Assembly (NCBI GenBank): GCA_905234555.1
Contig: CAJOHO010000005.1
Location: 30,258-94,257 of the forward strand
DNA length: 64,000 nt
Reading direction: 5' to 3'
DNA from: an uncultured Bacteroidaceae bacterium
GTDB lineage: Bacteria > Bacteroidota > Bacteroidia > Bacteroidales > Bacteroidaceae
Made by a program: the position numbers and the translations under genes. Shown here one piece after another: positions 8,172 to 17,061 of this stretch. The number at the start of each line of letters is the position of its first letter. Within the stretch, counting starts at the first letter, position 1. The notes under the pieces are model-generated. The model saw nothing but the letters and a program-made list of their open reading frames with translations. It did not search any database and was not told where the DNA came from.

Positions 8172-8207
8172 AATCGGTCGTCAGGAATGATGGTCTAATG
8201 ACCGATT
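8172..8207. terminator. Inverted repeat between convergent genes
   Basis: AATCGGTC at 8172-8179 pairs with GACCGATT at 8200-8207 across a 20-base loop. It lies between the convergent TPR-HTH and esterase genes. A U-run is absent, so termination is only suggested. Confidence 0.35.
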
Positions 8208-8218
8208 TGGGTTGAATA

Positions 8219-9406
8219 CTACTTCATAAACAGGTTGAGATCAATACAGTTACCCATTGTCTCGTAGCCTTTGGCGTTGAAGTGCAGCCAGTCGTTCTCG
8301 AACAGGAATTGCGACTGCATGGCCTCTGGGTCTTGCGGATTGCGTACGGCCTGGTCGAAGTCGATCACTCCGTCCAGCAGCTCCGTCGTGCGAATCCACT
8401 CGTTCAGCGTGGTGCGACCTTTCTCGTGATCCTCTGAATAATAGTTGTTGCCCTTGAACGGCGTGATGGTGGCACCATAGACGCGGATGCCTTTCTCGTG
8501 GGCTTCACGAATAATTCCCTTGTAAACCTCGATGACACGCTGAGCGGTTTCCACTCCATTCCGCGAGCCACCTAAGTCGTTGACTGCCTCGAAGAGGATG
8601 ATCCATTTCACTCCTTCCTGTCCGAAGATATCACGTGGATAGCGCTTCTCGCCCGTAGGACCTAATCCGCCACGCAGCACACAGTTGCCGCCGATACCCA
8701 TATTGAGCACTCCCACCTGACGGGTTTTCTTGTTCTGAAGCAGGCGACGTGAAAGCACGTCGGCCCAGCGGTTCTGCTGATTGGTGGTAGAGCCGCGTCC
8801 GTCGGTGATGGAATTGCCCAGAATTGCCACAGCACCCGCTTTCTTCGGAGCCATCACCTCCAGCGTCTGAATGTTGTACCAATGGTCCGTCCTCACAGCC
8901 TTGCTGAAGTCGGAAGTATTTCCTTCAGCCAGATAGGAAGTGGTGCGAGAGCCTGGGTGTCCGCTGACGGTGGGCGAAGTCTCACCATAGTGGATAGTAA
9001 TCGCCACGTTCTCGCGGTTGCCCATCTTGAATTTCACTGGGTCGGAGACCACCTTTTCACCAGCAGGAATCGTGACAGAAGGCTTGCCGTCGAACGTCAG
9101 GCTGACCGTTGTCGCCTCATCAATCTCGCTGCTGCTGCCGGCAGTCTTGGCAATGGCCAGTTCGACAGCCTTGATTTCCGTAGGCTGCTGGCTGAACTCG
9201 TTCGTCAGTTTCAGGCGGACCTGCTTGCCGCCGATAGACACCTGCACGATTTCCCTCAGCGAATTGTTTGTCAATCCTGGAGCTGGCGGATTGTTGTGAC
9301 GTTCAACCAACTGTGGAGCTGTGCCCCATGTTCCCACCCAGTGCTTCTGACCAAGTGCCACACCTGCTGTCAAGATGCAGGCAAATACCAATACGATTTT
9401 CTTCAT
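8219..9406 (-). CDS. Secreted SGNH/GDSL hydrolase (carbohydrate esterase type)
   Basis: The 395-residue protein has a signal peptide (residues 1-19, ending GVALG-Q). An N-terminal beta domain (about 20-185) holds HWVGTWGTAPQLVE and QVSIGGKQVRLKLTNEFS. An SGNH hydrolase domain follows. Block I is AILGNSITDGRGS (catalytic Ser near 198), the Gly block is GIGGNCVLRGG, the Asn block is FEAVNDLGGSRNG, and the Asp-His block near the C terminus is NDWLHFNAKG. This two-domain layout occurs in enzymes that remove acetyl groups from plant polysaccharides. Its divergent neighbours uxuB and uxuA degrade glucuronate, which fits hemicellulose or pectin processing. The exact substrate is not determined. Confidence 0.85.
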   Translation of the reverse strand: MKKIVLVFACILTAGVALGQKHWVGTWGTAPQLVERHNNPPAPGLTNNSLREIVQVSIGGKQVRLKLTNEFSQQPTEIKAVELAIAKTAGSSSEIDEATTVSLTFDGKPSVTIPAGEKVVSDPVKFKMGNRENVAITIHYGETSPTVSGHPGSRTTSYLAEGNTSDFSKAVRTDHWYNIQTLEVMAPKKAGAVAILGNSITDGRGSTTNQQNRWADVLSRRLLQNKKTRQVGVLNMGIGGNCVLRGGLGPTGEKRYPRDIFGQEGVKWIILFEAVNDLGGSRNGVETAQRVIEVYKGIIREAHEKGIRVYGATITPFKGNNYYSEDHEKGRTTLNEWIRTTELLDGVIDFDQAVRNPQDPEAMQSQFLFENDWLHFNAKGYETMGNCIDLNLFMK

Positions 9407-9442
9407 TTTAATCTAAAATTAGGTTTTGGAAGCTTTTCCATG

Positions 9443-9450
9443 CAAAGTTA
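9443..9450 (-). promoter_or_regulatory. -7 box for the SGNH hydrolase
   Basis: TAACTTTG on the minus strand lies about 37 bp upstream of the ATG at 9406. No clear -33 TTTG is present at the usual distance. Confidence 0.55.
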
Positions 9451-9639
9451 CAAAAAAAATGAAAAAGGAAGAATAAAGAATAAAGATTTTTTTTGTTGAG
9501 CGAAAGTAACTTATCTGAAGTTACGATTAAGCGAGAACAACACAAAATAATAAGGAGAAAAACTCCTTTTATTCTTTTTGTTTTATTGTCGAGCGAGATG
9601 TCCTCACCAAGAACGCCCTGTCTCTTAGCAAAGAATCTG

Positions 9640-9693
9640 AAAAGTGTTCAAAGAAAAAGTGAAAAGTGTTCAGAAAAAACTTCAAAAGTGTTC
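9640..9693. repeat. Three 22-bp spaced copies of AAAAGTGTTC
   Basis: AAAAGTGTTC occurs at 9640-9649, 9662-9671 and 9684-9693, spaced exactly 22 bp. The intervening bases are A-rich and similar (AAGAAAAAGTG, AGAAAAAACTTC). Two DNA turns of spacing would place sites on one face of the helix. Confidence 0.85.
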
Positions 9694-9706
9694 AGAGAAA
9701 AATTAA

Positions 9707-9808
9707 AATCTCATTGTGATTTATAAGAATCATATTGTGATTTATAAGAATCATATTGTGATTTATAAGAATCTCATTGTGATTTCTGAGAATCACATTG
9801 TGATTCCA
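9707..9808. repeat. 21-bp tandem repeat, about five copies
   Basis: The unit AATCATATTGTGATTTATAAG starts at 9707, 9728, 9749, 9770 and 9791; the last copy is partial and variant. The AATCnnATTGTGATT core is a near-palindrome. The 21-bp period matches two helical turns, as for an array of operator sites. Confidence 0.9.
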
Positions 9809-10002
9809 ATTTTTTTGTTAAGGAAAAAGAATTTTTTTGTGAAGAAAAAAGGGATTATATGCGAAGGGTAAAGGATTTCTGTGTGAAGGGAAAAGGAAGG
9901 GGGTGCAACGACGACTTGCTCTGCTAACGTGCTTTTTTGTTGCTCTTTTTACAGGTTACGCAATGATAATAAAAATGTTTTCATGTTTTAGGGTTAAATG
10001 TT

Positions 10003-10034
10003 GGATGTTTTTTGAAAAAAATTTTTTATCTTTG
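10003..10034 (+). promoter_or_regulatory. uxuB promoter
   Basis: TATCTTTG at 10027-10034 fits the -7 consensus. TTG at 10003-10005 sits at the -33 position. The leader to the ATG at 10082 is about 42 nt and contains a CATCATG heptamer array. Confidence 0.6.
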
Positions 10035-10044
10035 CACAGATATT

Positions 10045-10065
10045 CATCATGCATCATGCATAATT
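10045..10065. repeat. Heptamer array CATCATG x3 in the uxuB leader
   Basis: The units CATCATG, CATCATG and CATAATT lie in the 5' leader, just upstream of the uxuB start. The period is 7 bp. Confidence 0.8.
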
Positions 10066-10081
10066 TTATTCCTTAAAATAT

Positions 10082-11668
10082 ATGAAACTTAATGACATAC
10101 TGAGCGGCCAGTATAATGCCGCTGAGTGGGAAGCCAAAGGCTATGAGCTTCCTAAGTTTAACATCCAGGCTGTACGTGAGAAGACAAAGCAGGAACCCAC
10201 TTGGGTTCACTTCGGCGGTGGCAACATCTTCCGTGCCTTCCCTGCTGCCATTCTGAACGATGCCCTGAACACGGGCAAGTATGACCGCGGTGTGATTGTG
10301 GCTGAGACGTTCGACTTCGAAGTGATTGACAAGGCGTATGCTCCTTATCACAACCTCTCGCTGCTGGTAAGCCTGCAGTCTTCGGGAACCATCGAGAAGA
10401 AGGTGATTGGAAGTGTGACGGAGGCGCTGAAGGCTGATCCTCAGTTTGAGGACTGGAACCGGCTGGTAGAGATTTTCCGCAATCCGAGCCTCCAGATGAT
10501 TTCGTTCACAATTACGGAGAAAGGCTATACGTTCAACGAAGCCGACTTGGCTCGTAGGCTGAAGCCGCTGTTTGCAATGGGTAAGGTGACGGCTTTGCTG
10601 TACGAACGCTTTAAGGCAGGAAAACTGCCCCTCACCGTGCAGTCGATGGACAACTGCTCACACAACGGCGACAAGGTAAAGGCAGGTGTCTTTGCCTATG
10701 CTGAGCGATGGGTGAAGGACGGACTGGTGGAAGAGGCTTTCCTCAACTACCTGAAGGACGAGACGAAGGTGACTTTCCCTTGGTCGATGATTGACAAAAT
10801 CACGCCTCGTCCACACGAGAAGGTGAAGGAAATGCTAGCTCAGGACGGTTTCGAGGACAACGAATACATCGAGACGGAGAAGCACACGTTCACGGCTCCC
10901 TTCGTGAATGCCGAGGAGGTGCAATATCTGGTCATCGAGGACAACTACACCAACGGACGTCCCCCACTCGACCTGGGTGGCGCACTCTACACCACTCGCG
11001 AAACCGTCGATAAGGTGGAGACGATGAAGGTAACTACTTGTCTGAATCCGCTCCACACGGCAATGTCGATTTATGGCTGCATGCTGGGCTACACGCTGAT
11101 TTCGGCTGAGATGGCAGACGAGGACCTGCGTCCGTTCATTCAGAAAATCGGCTATATGGAGGCTATGCCCGTAGTCGTTGACCCAGGTGTGCTGAATCCT
11201 TATGAATTCATCGGTGCCGTGATTAACCGCCGTCTGCCCAATCCTTTCATGCCTGACGCTCCACAACGTATCGCAATGGACACCAGCCAGAAACTGCCTA
11301 TCCGCTTCGGAGAGACGCTGAAGAAGTACTGTGCACGTGGACTGGACAAGTCGAACCTCGTGCTGATTCCGCTCACGCTGGCTGGATATGCACGCTACCT
11401 GAAAGGTATCAAGGACGACGGCACTCCGTTTGAGTGTTCGCCCGACCCCATGCTGGCAGAATTGCAGGCTATCGTGGCTCCGCTGGAAATCGGCAAGGAC
11501 GATCAGGACTGGAGTCCGCTGAAGCAGCTTTATTCTCGCAAAGACGTCTTCGGTCTCGACCTCTACGAGGCTGGTCTGGGCGAGCAGATTGAAGGAATGG
11601 TGAAGGAACTCTTCGCTGGCAACGGTGCCGTTCGCAAGACCCTCCACAAGTATGTGGCTGCCCGCTAA
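10082..11668 (+). CDS. uxuB: Fructuronate reductase (D-mannonate oxidoreductase)
   Basis: This 528-residue protein belongs to the polyol-specific long-chain dehydrogenase (mannitol dehydrogenase) family. The N-terminal nucleotide-binding segment contains WVHFGGGNIFRAFPAAIL (about residues 40-57), the family's version of the Gly-rich NAD loop. The catalytic-domain block NCSHNGDKVKAGV and the C-terminal RLPNPFMPDAPQRIAMDTSQK are also typical; the Lys in the latter belongs to the active site. It reduces fructuronate to mannonate with NADH, the second step after glucuronate isomerisation. The next gene encodes mannonate dehydratase, which fixes the choice of fructuronate over mannitol or tagaturonate. 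The two genes are 49 bp apart and likely form an operon. Confidence 0.9.
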   Translation: MKLNDILSGQYNAAEWEAKGYELPKFNIQAVREKTKQEPTWVHFGGGNIFRAFPAAILNDALNTGKYDRGVIVAETFDFEVIDKAYAPYHNLSLLVSLQSSGTIEKKVIGSVTEALKADPQFEDWNRLVEIFRNPSLQMISFTITEKGYTFNEADLARRLKPLFAMGKVTALLYERFKAGKLPLTVQSMDNCSHNGDKVKAGVFAYAERWVKDGLVEEAFLNYLKDETKVTFPWSMIDKITPRPHEKVKEMLAQDGFEDNEYIETEKHTFTAPFVNAEEVQYLVIEDNYTNGRPPLDLGGALYTTRETVDKVETMKVTTCLNPLHTAMSIYGCMLGYTLISAEMADEDLRPFIQKIGYMEAMPVVVDPGVLNPYEFIGAVINRRLPNPFMPDAPQRIAMDTSQKLPIRFGETLKKYCARGLDKSNLVLIPLTLAGYARYLKGIKDDGTPFECSPDPMLAELQAIVAPLEIGKDDQDWSPLKQLYSRKDVFGLDLYEAGLGEQIEGMVKELFAGNGAVRKTLHKYVAAR

Positions 11669-11670
11669 AA

Positions 11671-11710
11671 CCCATTCACCCCATAAAACCCATAAAACCC
11701 ATTAAAACCC
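11671..11710. repeat. Nonamer array CCCATAAAA between uxuB and uxuA
   Basis: The units CCCATTCAC, CCCATAAAA, CCCATAAAA, CCCATTAAAA and CCC fill most of the 49-bp intercistronic gap. The period is 9 bp. Confidence 0.85.
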
Positions 11711-11717
11711 AAATAAC

Positions 11718-12971
11718 ATGGAAAGAACATGGAGATGGTTTGGCAAGAAAGATAAGATCACCCTTGCCATGCTCAGACAAATCGGAGTGGAAGGTATCGT
11801 TACTGCCCTCCACGATGTGCCTCTGGGCGAAGTATGGACACGCGAGAAGATTCGTGACCTGCGTGAGTATATCGAAAGTTATGGTATGCGCTGGAGCGTG
11901 GTGGAAAGCCTGCCGGTGGTGGAAACCATCAAGTATGGAGGTCCTGACCGCGACCAGCAGATTGAAGTGTATAAGGAGAGTCTGCGCAACCTCTCGGCTG
12001 AAGGCATCCATTGTATCTGCTACAATTTCATGCCTGTTCTGGACTGGGCACGTACCGACCTTTTCCACAACAACCCCAACGGTGCCACGAACCTCTATTT
12101 CAACTACGCCGAATTTGCCTATTTCGACATCTATATCCTCAAGCGCCCAGGTGCACGCGAGGAATGGGCACAGTTCCAGTTCCCAGAGGGCTGGGGCAAG
12201 GGACGCAACGTGTTGGCAGAGTGTGACGAACTGGCTAAGACGATGACACCTGAGAAGGATCACAAACTCGTGGAGAACATCGTCATCAAGACACAGGGAT
12301 TCGTCTCTGGCAATTTCAGCGAGAACGACGAAGCACCTGTTCAGAAGTTCCGTGAATTCCTCGACCTTTACAAAGGTATCGACAAAGCTCAGTTGCGTGC
12401 CAATATGAAGTATTTCCTGGAGGCCATTATGCCTGTTTGCGAGGAATGCAACATGAATATGTGTGTTCACCCCGATGATCCCCCCATCGAAATACTGGGT
12501 CTGCCTCGCATCGTCCGCACCGAAGAGGATATCCAGTGGTTCCTCGATGCTGTGCCTAACAAGCACAACGGTCTTACGTTCTGTGCCGGAAGCCTTTCTG
12601 CAGGTGCCTATAACAACGTGGTGGAGTTGGCAAAGAAATTCGCACCACGCACCCACTTCGTTCACCTGCGTTCGTGCCACATCTTCCCCAACGGCGACTT
12701 TACGGAAGCCAGCCACCTGGGTGGACGTGCAGACTTGATAGAACTCTGCCGCATCTTCGAGAAAGAAAACCCACAGCTGCCCATGCGTGTGGATCATGGA
12801 ATGACCTTCACCGATGAGCCTGGCGGTATTATGGATGAATCCAGCCACGGACACAACGCTGGTTACACGCTCCTGGGTCGTATGTTCGCACTGGGTCAGG
12901 TGCAGGGCATCCTTGCCACCGTTGATCGCGAACTCGGCATTGAATACAAGCAACCTGGATTCTTTGATTAA
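11718..12971 (+). CDS. uxuA: Mannonate dehydratase
   Basis: The 417-residue enzyme dehydrates D-mannonate to 2-keto-3-deoxygluconate, the step after UxuB. The N terminus MERTWRWFGKKDKITLAML and the segments GVEGIVTALHDVPLGEVW and YGMRWSVVESLPVVETIK match the family. Candidate metal and active-site residues lie in NMCVHPDDPP, GLTFCAGSLSAGAYN, HFVHLRSCHIF and MRVDHGMTF. It is an (alpha/beta)8-barrel with a divalent metal. Length is slightly above the usual 390-400. An intrinsic terminator follows. Confidence 0.96.
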   Translation: MERTWRWFGKKDKITLAMLRQIGVEGIVTALHDVPLGEVWTREKIRDLREYIESYGMRWSVVESLPVVETIKYGGPDRDQQIEVYKESLRNLSAEGIHCICYNFMPVLDWARTDLFHNNPNGATNLYFNYAEFAYFDIYILKRPGAREEWAQFQFPEGWGKGRNVLAECDELAKTMTPEKDHKLVENIVIKTQGFVSGNFSENDEAPVQKFREFLDLYKGIDKAQLRANMKYFLEAIMPVCEECNMNMCVHPDDPPIEILGLPRIVRTEEDIQWFLDAVPNKHNGLTFCAGSLSAGAYNNVVELAKKFAPRTHFVHLRSCHIFPNGDFTEASHLGGRADLIELCRIFEKENPQLPMRVDHGMTFTDEPGGIMDESSHGHNAGYTLLGRMFALGQVQGILATVDRELGIEYKQPGFFD

Positions 12972-12991
12972 GATCCAACTCCGACTAAAAC

Positions 12992-13030
12992 AAAGCCTCC
13001 TGCTCAGCACAACGCTGAACAGGAGGCTTT
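12992..13030. terminator. Terminator shared by convergent uxuA and the secreted repeat protein
   Basis: AAAGCCTCCTG-C-TCAGC (12992-13008) pairs with GCTGA-A-CAGGAGGCTTT (13014-13030), leaving one mismatch in a 17-bp stem. The A-run and T-run on the flanks suit both directions. Confidence 0.9.
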
Positions 13031-13052
13031 CAGTTTAGAGGCAAAGTCCGTA

Positions 13053-15944
13053 TTAACGGAGTACCTTTGTGCGAGATACCTTGCCGTCGGCCTGACGAAC
13101 CTGCTTGATGAGGATGCCCTTGGCGTTGGCATTGGCTACGCGACCCTGGAGGTCGTAGTAGGTAACAGCACCTTCAGTCTTAGAAGTAGCACTGATGCCT
13201 GTCTCGTAATCACGTACGTATTCTTTGATGTCGTACCAACCGATGTTAGAGTAGTTCTCTTCATCAAGACCACGATAGATGCTACGAACACCAATCTTGC
13301 TCCAAGAGAGAATTTCCTCTACTGGCTGGTTGAGGCAGAACGTCTCACCACCACGATCGATGTCGTATTCGTCAGTAAAGGTGTATGGGAACTCACTCAT
13401 GCTCTCTTCCAGTGCAATGTAAAGATCTGGAGTTGCTGTGAGGGTAGAAACCACTCCATCTTTCTCGATAAGAACCTCATAAGAGAGCTTGCTGAGCACC
13501 ATGTATTCACCTTCGGTATCAACTGTTGGAATATTGAACTCCACGTATGGATACTTGGCACCATAAACCTCGAATCCAACAACAGAAGGATCTGCAGGAA
13601 TGGCTGCTTTCTCCACAAGCTTGGTAATGGTTACATCAGCCATTTCGTCCCAAGAACTGCCAGACTCACCAACGCTCTGGAACTCAGCGCAAGTAAAGGT
13701 AGAAGTAGCTGCGTCGTACTGCATGGTTGCCCCAGAGAATGCCAACTCGACATCGCCAAAGAATGATTCATAAACACCCAGATACCAACCAGGAATCGTG
13801 ACAACACCATCAACCAGTGTTCCCTTCACCCAGGCGTCTGGACAATATTGGCTCAAACCCAGGAAGTAAACATCGTTGCCATCGAAACCAACCTGTACCT
13901 CGTAAGTTGTTTCTTCCTCATAGTAAGTATCAGTACCTTTCAGCAAGTAAGCCTCTGTGATGAGAGCTGCTGGAAGTTCAGGCGTCACCGTGGAGTAATC
14001 AACATAGTATACGTCCATCTTCACGATACGAGTCTGAAGACCCTTACCAGGAATGGTGAAAGTCACTTCGTTGGCAGCACCTGTCCAAACGAGCTTCGTG
14101 TCAGATGTAGCTTCTACGGTGCCAGTGCTGGCTTCCATCTGGTTGTCATCCTTACCGGAACGAGGAGCCGTCACATAGAAAATGACCTTACCGATAGGCT
14201 CAGCGGTGGAAGTGAGGGTCAGCGTGTTGCCGGAATAGGTGCGGAGGGCGTTACCCGTAGTGTAGAAAGCAGGTGCGCTGGTTCCTGTTCCCTGAGCGAG
14301 AACTCCTACAAGAGTCTCAGAGATGGTGATTCCTTCGATTACCTGAGAATTCTCAAAACCTTGCTCAGCAGCTACCCAAGTAGCATCTGCTGAGATACCG
14401 ATGAGCAGACCGGCTTCAATGACGCTGTAGAAGTAGAGATCGTTGCTCTTTCCGTTCACATAGAGGTTGTTGAGCAGTTCAAACTGACCCTTCTCTGCGT
14501 TATAGCGAAAGTAAACATTGTCAAGCTCTGTTTCTTCTTCCTCGTCACCATCGTATTCTTCGTCATAGTCTTCTTCGTCAGCGTATGGATCGTCGCCAAC
14601 AACATATACAGAAGTACCGTATTCTGCGTGGACACCTACATACTGACCACAAGGAATGGTCACAATGTTATCAGTAAGTGTACCCTTCACCCATCCGTCT
14701 GGAACTTCAGGAATGAGGTTCTGGAAATAAACGTCTGTGCCGTCGATACCAACAACGACAGGACCTGTGAATTCCTCTTCTTCATCTGTGTAGATGAATC
14801 CTTCGCAATCCTTCTCCACGGTTACCAGTCCTTCTGGAGGAGTGACTACCTCAGGACGAGTACCGATATACATAGATGAGAGATAAGCATACAGTCCATC
14901 CATGCTGAACATTATACCGTCCGCGTTGATGGTGATGAGGCCGTCGAGTTCGAAAGTCCCGCGTGCTTCATCGTAAATCATTTCAAAAGGCAAAAGAGTA
15001 TTGTTGTCTTCTTCGTAACCAGCCAGGAAATACTTGTTGTTTGCTTCGTCGTAACCGATGAACTGAGGTTCAAATACGACTACTCCGTCCTCAAGCGTAC
15101 CTTTTACCCATGCACTTGGTAAGCTCTCGCCTAAGGTGAAGAACATATAGACATCAGAGCCGTCGAAGCCAACCTTGGTAACGAACTGGAAAGGTGATTG
15201 TTGGGCGTCACCCTCTTCATCCCAGCTTACGACTATACCTTCTACTGGCATATCCTGAGTTTTGAGTTCGGCTGGAGGAGTGACGAGAGTGAGGTCTTCC
15301 TTGACTTCCGTATATACGGAATTCCATTCTGAATAGCCTGTCCACGAGTTGTCGTCGGTCCAGAAGCAGCTGAGAATCAGATCCTCGGAAGCACCGTTCA
15401 GGGTAATGGTATTGCCATCAATGGTATAAGTCACCTCCGTGATGGTTCTGTTGGGAGTGACACTCTCGCCATTGTTACCAAACCACATTTGGATGCCTGC
15501 ATCATAGTTGGAGCTATAGTACAGGTTCTGGCCAAGAGGAACGGTGATGGTTTTCTTGTCCTCACTCAGCGTACCCTTCACCCACGATTCTGTGGTATAT
15601 CCACAGATAGGCTCATAGATGTACACATCGTTACCTGCGAAAACCATCGAAATAGCTCCACTCTGTGTGCCCTGATAGGCATAACCACCATTAACATAGG
15701 TGCAGTCGCCACTACGTTTGTACACCTTGACTTCGCCTTCGGGAGCCTCCGTTATGACGGGGAAGTCGGCGGCAGCCTTGCGAGGAGCCTTACGCAGGGT
15801 AAGCTGTTCCCTTAAGGACAGCATGCGTTTGGCGTTCTTGGGCTGCGTTTCTTTCAGACTTCGGTCCGAAATCTTCAAACCAGTCTGAGCGAATGATGTA
15901 ACAGCAATGAATGCTGCCATCAGAATGAAAGTAAATCTTCTCAT
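13053..15944 (-). CDS. Large secreted repeat protein with type IX-like tail
   Basis: I place the start at the ATG at 15944 (MRRFTFILMAAFIAVTSFAQ). An upstream ATG at 16019 would overlap the preceding gene and add residues that do not suit a signal peptide. The mature protein, about 940 residues, carries at least four repeats with the core GxDGxDVYF, P-x-x-WVKGTL and IP-x-GQYLG (for example GFDGNDVYFLGL, then DAWVKGTLVDGVVTIPG). Acidic linkers are frequent. The C-terminal YYDLQGR, then KGILIKQVR and KVLR, resembles sorting tails of Prevotella type IX substrates. Function unknown; a surface adhesin or glycan-binding role is a guess. Confidence 0.75.
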   Translation of the reverse strand: MRRFTFILMAAFIAVTSFAQTGLKISDRSLKETQPKNAKRMLSLREQLTLRKAPRKAAADFPVITEAPEGEVKVYKRSGDCTYVNGGYAYQGTQSGAISMVFAGNDVYIYEPICGYTTESWVKGTLSEDKKTITVPLGQNLYYSSNYDAGIQMWFGNNGESVTPNRTITEVTYTIDGNTITLNGASEDLILSCFWTDDNSWTGYSEWNSVYTEVKEDLTLVTPPAELKTQDMPVEGIVVSWDEEGDAQQSPFQFVTKVGFDGSDVYMFFTLGESLPSAWVKGTLEDGVVVFEPQFIGYDEANNKYFLAGYEEDNNTLLPFEMIYDEARGTFELDGLITINADGIMFSMDGLYAYLSSMYIGTRPEVVTPPEGLVTVEKDCEGFIYTDEEEEFTGPVVVGIDGTDVYFQNLIPEVPDGWVKGTLTDNIVTIPCGQYVGVHAEYGTSVYVVGDDPYADEEDYDEEYDGDEEEETELDNVYFRYNAEKGQFELLNNLYVNGKSNDLYFYSVIEAGLLIGISADATWVAAEQGFENSQVIEGITISETLVGVLAQGTGTSAPAFYTTGNALRTYSGNTLTLTSTAEPIGKVIFYVTAPRSGKDDNQMEASTGTVEATSDTKLVWTGAANEVTFTIPGKGLQTRIVKMDVYYVDYSTVTPELPAALITEAYLLKGTDTYYEEETTYEVQVGFDGNDVYFLGLSQYCPDAWVKGTLVDGVVTIPGWYLGVYESFFGDVELAFSGATMQYDAATSTFTCAEFQSVGESGSSWDEMADVTITKLVEKAAIPADPSVVGFEVYGAKYPYVEFNIPTVDTEGEYMVLSKLSYEVLIEKDGVVSTLTATPDLYIALEESMSEFPYTFTDEYDIDRGGETFCLNQPVEEILSWSKIGVRSIYRGLDEENYSNIGWYDIKEYVRDYETGISATSKTEGAVTYYDLQGRVANANAKGILIKQVRQADGKVSRTKVLR

Positions 15945-15987
15945 ACGCAATTTGTTTTGAGTTAATAATAAAAGAATAAATGAATGA

Positions 15988-17061
15988 TCAATTATTTTGC
16001 TTTGCAAGAATAGTGGCAAGCATGGGTTGGAGTCGTTCCCAGATGCGGTCTGCCGTGAGCAGGTTCATCCGCTCGGCATAGGTCATCTTGCGTTCCAGCT
16101 GCACATCCAACGGCACAAAGTCGTCTGGACTGATGCCTGCATAGCGTTTTCCTTCGTTGGGAAGCCAGATGGACTTGCGGATGCCAGGAGGGAAGATTGC
16201 AAACGACGGAACTCCAAGTGCCTGAGCCAGATGGCGCGGACCTCCTTCATTGCCGAAAAAGAAGTGGCAATTGGCAGTCAGGGCACAGAGGTCTGGCAGG
16301 CTGGGTGCTTCAATCGTGGTAAAGATATGCGGATCGTCGTTCAGCTCATGCTGATAACGGAGGGCGATGTCACGTTCCTTGCCTGCGAAATTGAAGATGA
16401 TCTGTGCATCGAAGGTCTGGATGATGCGTCGCAACACTTCCTTCATCGTCTCTGCCGGCAACACCTTGTATTCCAGTCGGGCAGTAGGTGTAGCCAACAG
16501 CACAGGACGCTTGAAGTCTATCCCTTTCTCCTCCATCAGCTGGTGGTAGCGCTGACGCTGCTCATCGCTGACATAGAGGCGGAAATCCTCCGACGGCTTC
16601 ACATGAACGTACTCGTCGAGGGGACGCAGCAGCAGGTTGTTCTGCTGAATACGATTGCCTGTTCCCTTTGCATGGTGATCCACACGGTGGGAGAGGATGC
16701 CACAGGAGTACCATTTCCTTTCACCGATACGAAGTGGGGTGCGGAAACGGGTAAAGAGCGAGAAAAGGAGGGTGCGAACTGTCGTCCGCATATCGATGAT
16801 CAGGTCGTAGCGGGTATCATGCACCGTTCGCCATACCTTTTTAATATATGTAAAGAAGTGCTGGTTCTCATCGTTGTTGAAGGTGATGCAACGATCCACG
16901 TCCGGATGATTCTCGTAGAGGGTGTGGATGCCTTCGTTGATAACAAAGTCAATCTGTGCCTCAGGAAATGTCTGACGCAGTCCATGACACAAAGCCATCG
17001 AGAGGACGGAATCGCCCACTCGCCGAAAACGGATAACCAGTATATGTCTAATCTCTCTCAT
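15988..17061 (-). CDS. Glycosyltransferase family 9 (heptosyltransferase-like)
   Basis: The 357-residue protein begins REIRHILVIRFRRVGDSVLSMALCHGLR. This is the GT9 N-terminal motif with a catalytic Asp in GDSVL. The C-terminal nucleotide-sugar half holds TANCHFFFGNEGGPRHLAQALGVPSFAIF, abbreviated by the family motif 'GNEGGPxHLAqAlg'. It would add a sugar, by analogy a heptose, to the lipopolysaccharide core on the inner face of the membrane. It starts immediately after the stop of the GT4 gene (no gap), so the two form an operon. It may also read through into the secreted repeat protein gene, 43 bp further on. Confidence 0.88.
   Translation of the reverse strand: MREIRHILVIRFRRVGDSVLSMALCHGLRQTFPEAQIDFVINEGIHTLYENHPDVDRCITFNNDENQHFFTYIKKVWRTVHDTRYDLIIDMRTTVRTLLFSLFTRFRTPLRIGERKWYSCGILSHRVDHHAKGTGNRIQQNNLLLRPLDEYVHVKPSEDFRLYVSDEQRQRYHQLMEEKGIDFKRPVLLATPTARLEYKVLPAETMKEVLRRIIQTFDAQIIFNFAGKERDIALRYQHELNDDPHIFTTIEAPSLPDLCALTANCHFFFGNEGGPRHLAQALGVPSFAIFPPGIRKSIWLPNEGKRYAGISPDDFVPLDVQLERKMTYAERMNLLTADRIWERLQPMLATILAKQNN

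Larger units (their letters stand above)
9407..10081. other. Repeat-rich divergent intergenic region (675 bp)
   Basis: This gap between the esterase and uxuB holds no convincing gene. From left to right it carries the esterase -7 box (9443-9450), an inverted repeat GTAACT/AGTTAC (9506-9524), and a small hairpin AAGGAG/CTCCTT with T-rich tail (9549-9580). Then come a 22-bp spaced repeat (9640-9693), a 21-bp tandem array (9707-9808), the uxuB promoter (10027-10034) and a heptamer array (10045-10065). A 77-codon open frame at 9493-9726 is made largely of the repeats and has no recognisable start signals. Confidence 0.7.

Noticed and set aside
9493..9726. 77-codon open frame upstream of uxuB
   Set aside because: The second half is translated from the 22-bp repeats (KSVQRKSEKCSEK), with no ribosome-binding context. 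A repeat artefact is more likely.
9707..9808. Possible CRISPR array
   Set aside because: Units are contiguous 21-bp repeats without unique spacers, and no cas genes are present.
11676..13010. 444-codon open frame antisense to uxuA
   Set aside because: Translation is low in family-like features, the other strand is a clear UxuA, and such long antisense frames recur across the window (opposite argS, LicD, the M16 protease and the 1327-residue protein) as a codon-bias effect.
15945..16019. Upstream start of the large secreted repeat protein
   Set aside because: It would overlap the GT9 gene by 32 bp and place 25 non-signal residues before a perfect signal peptide.
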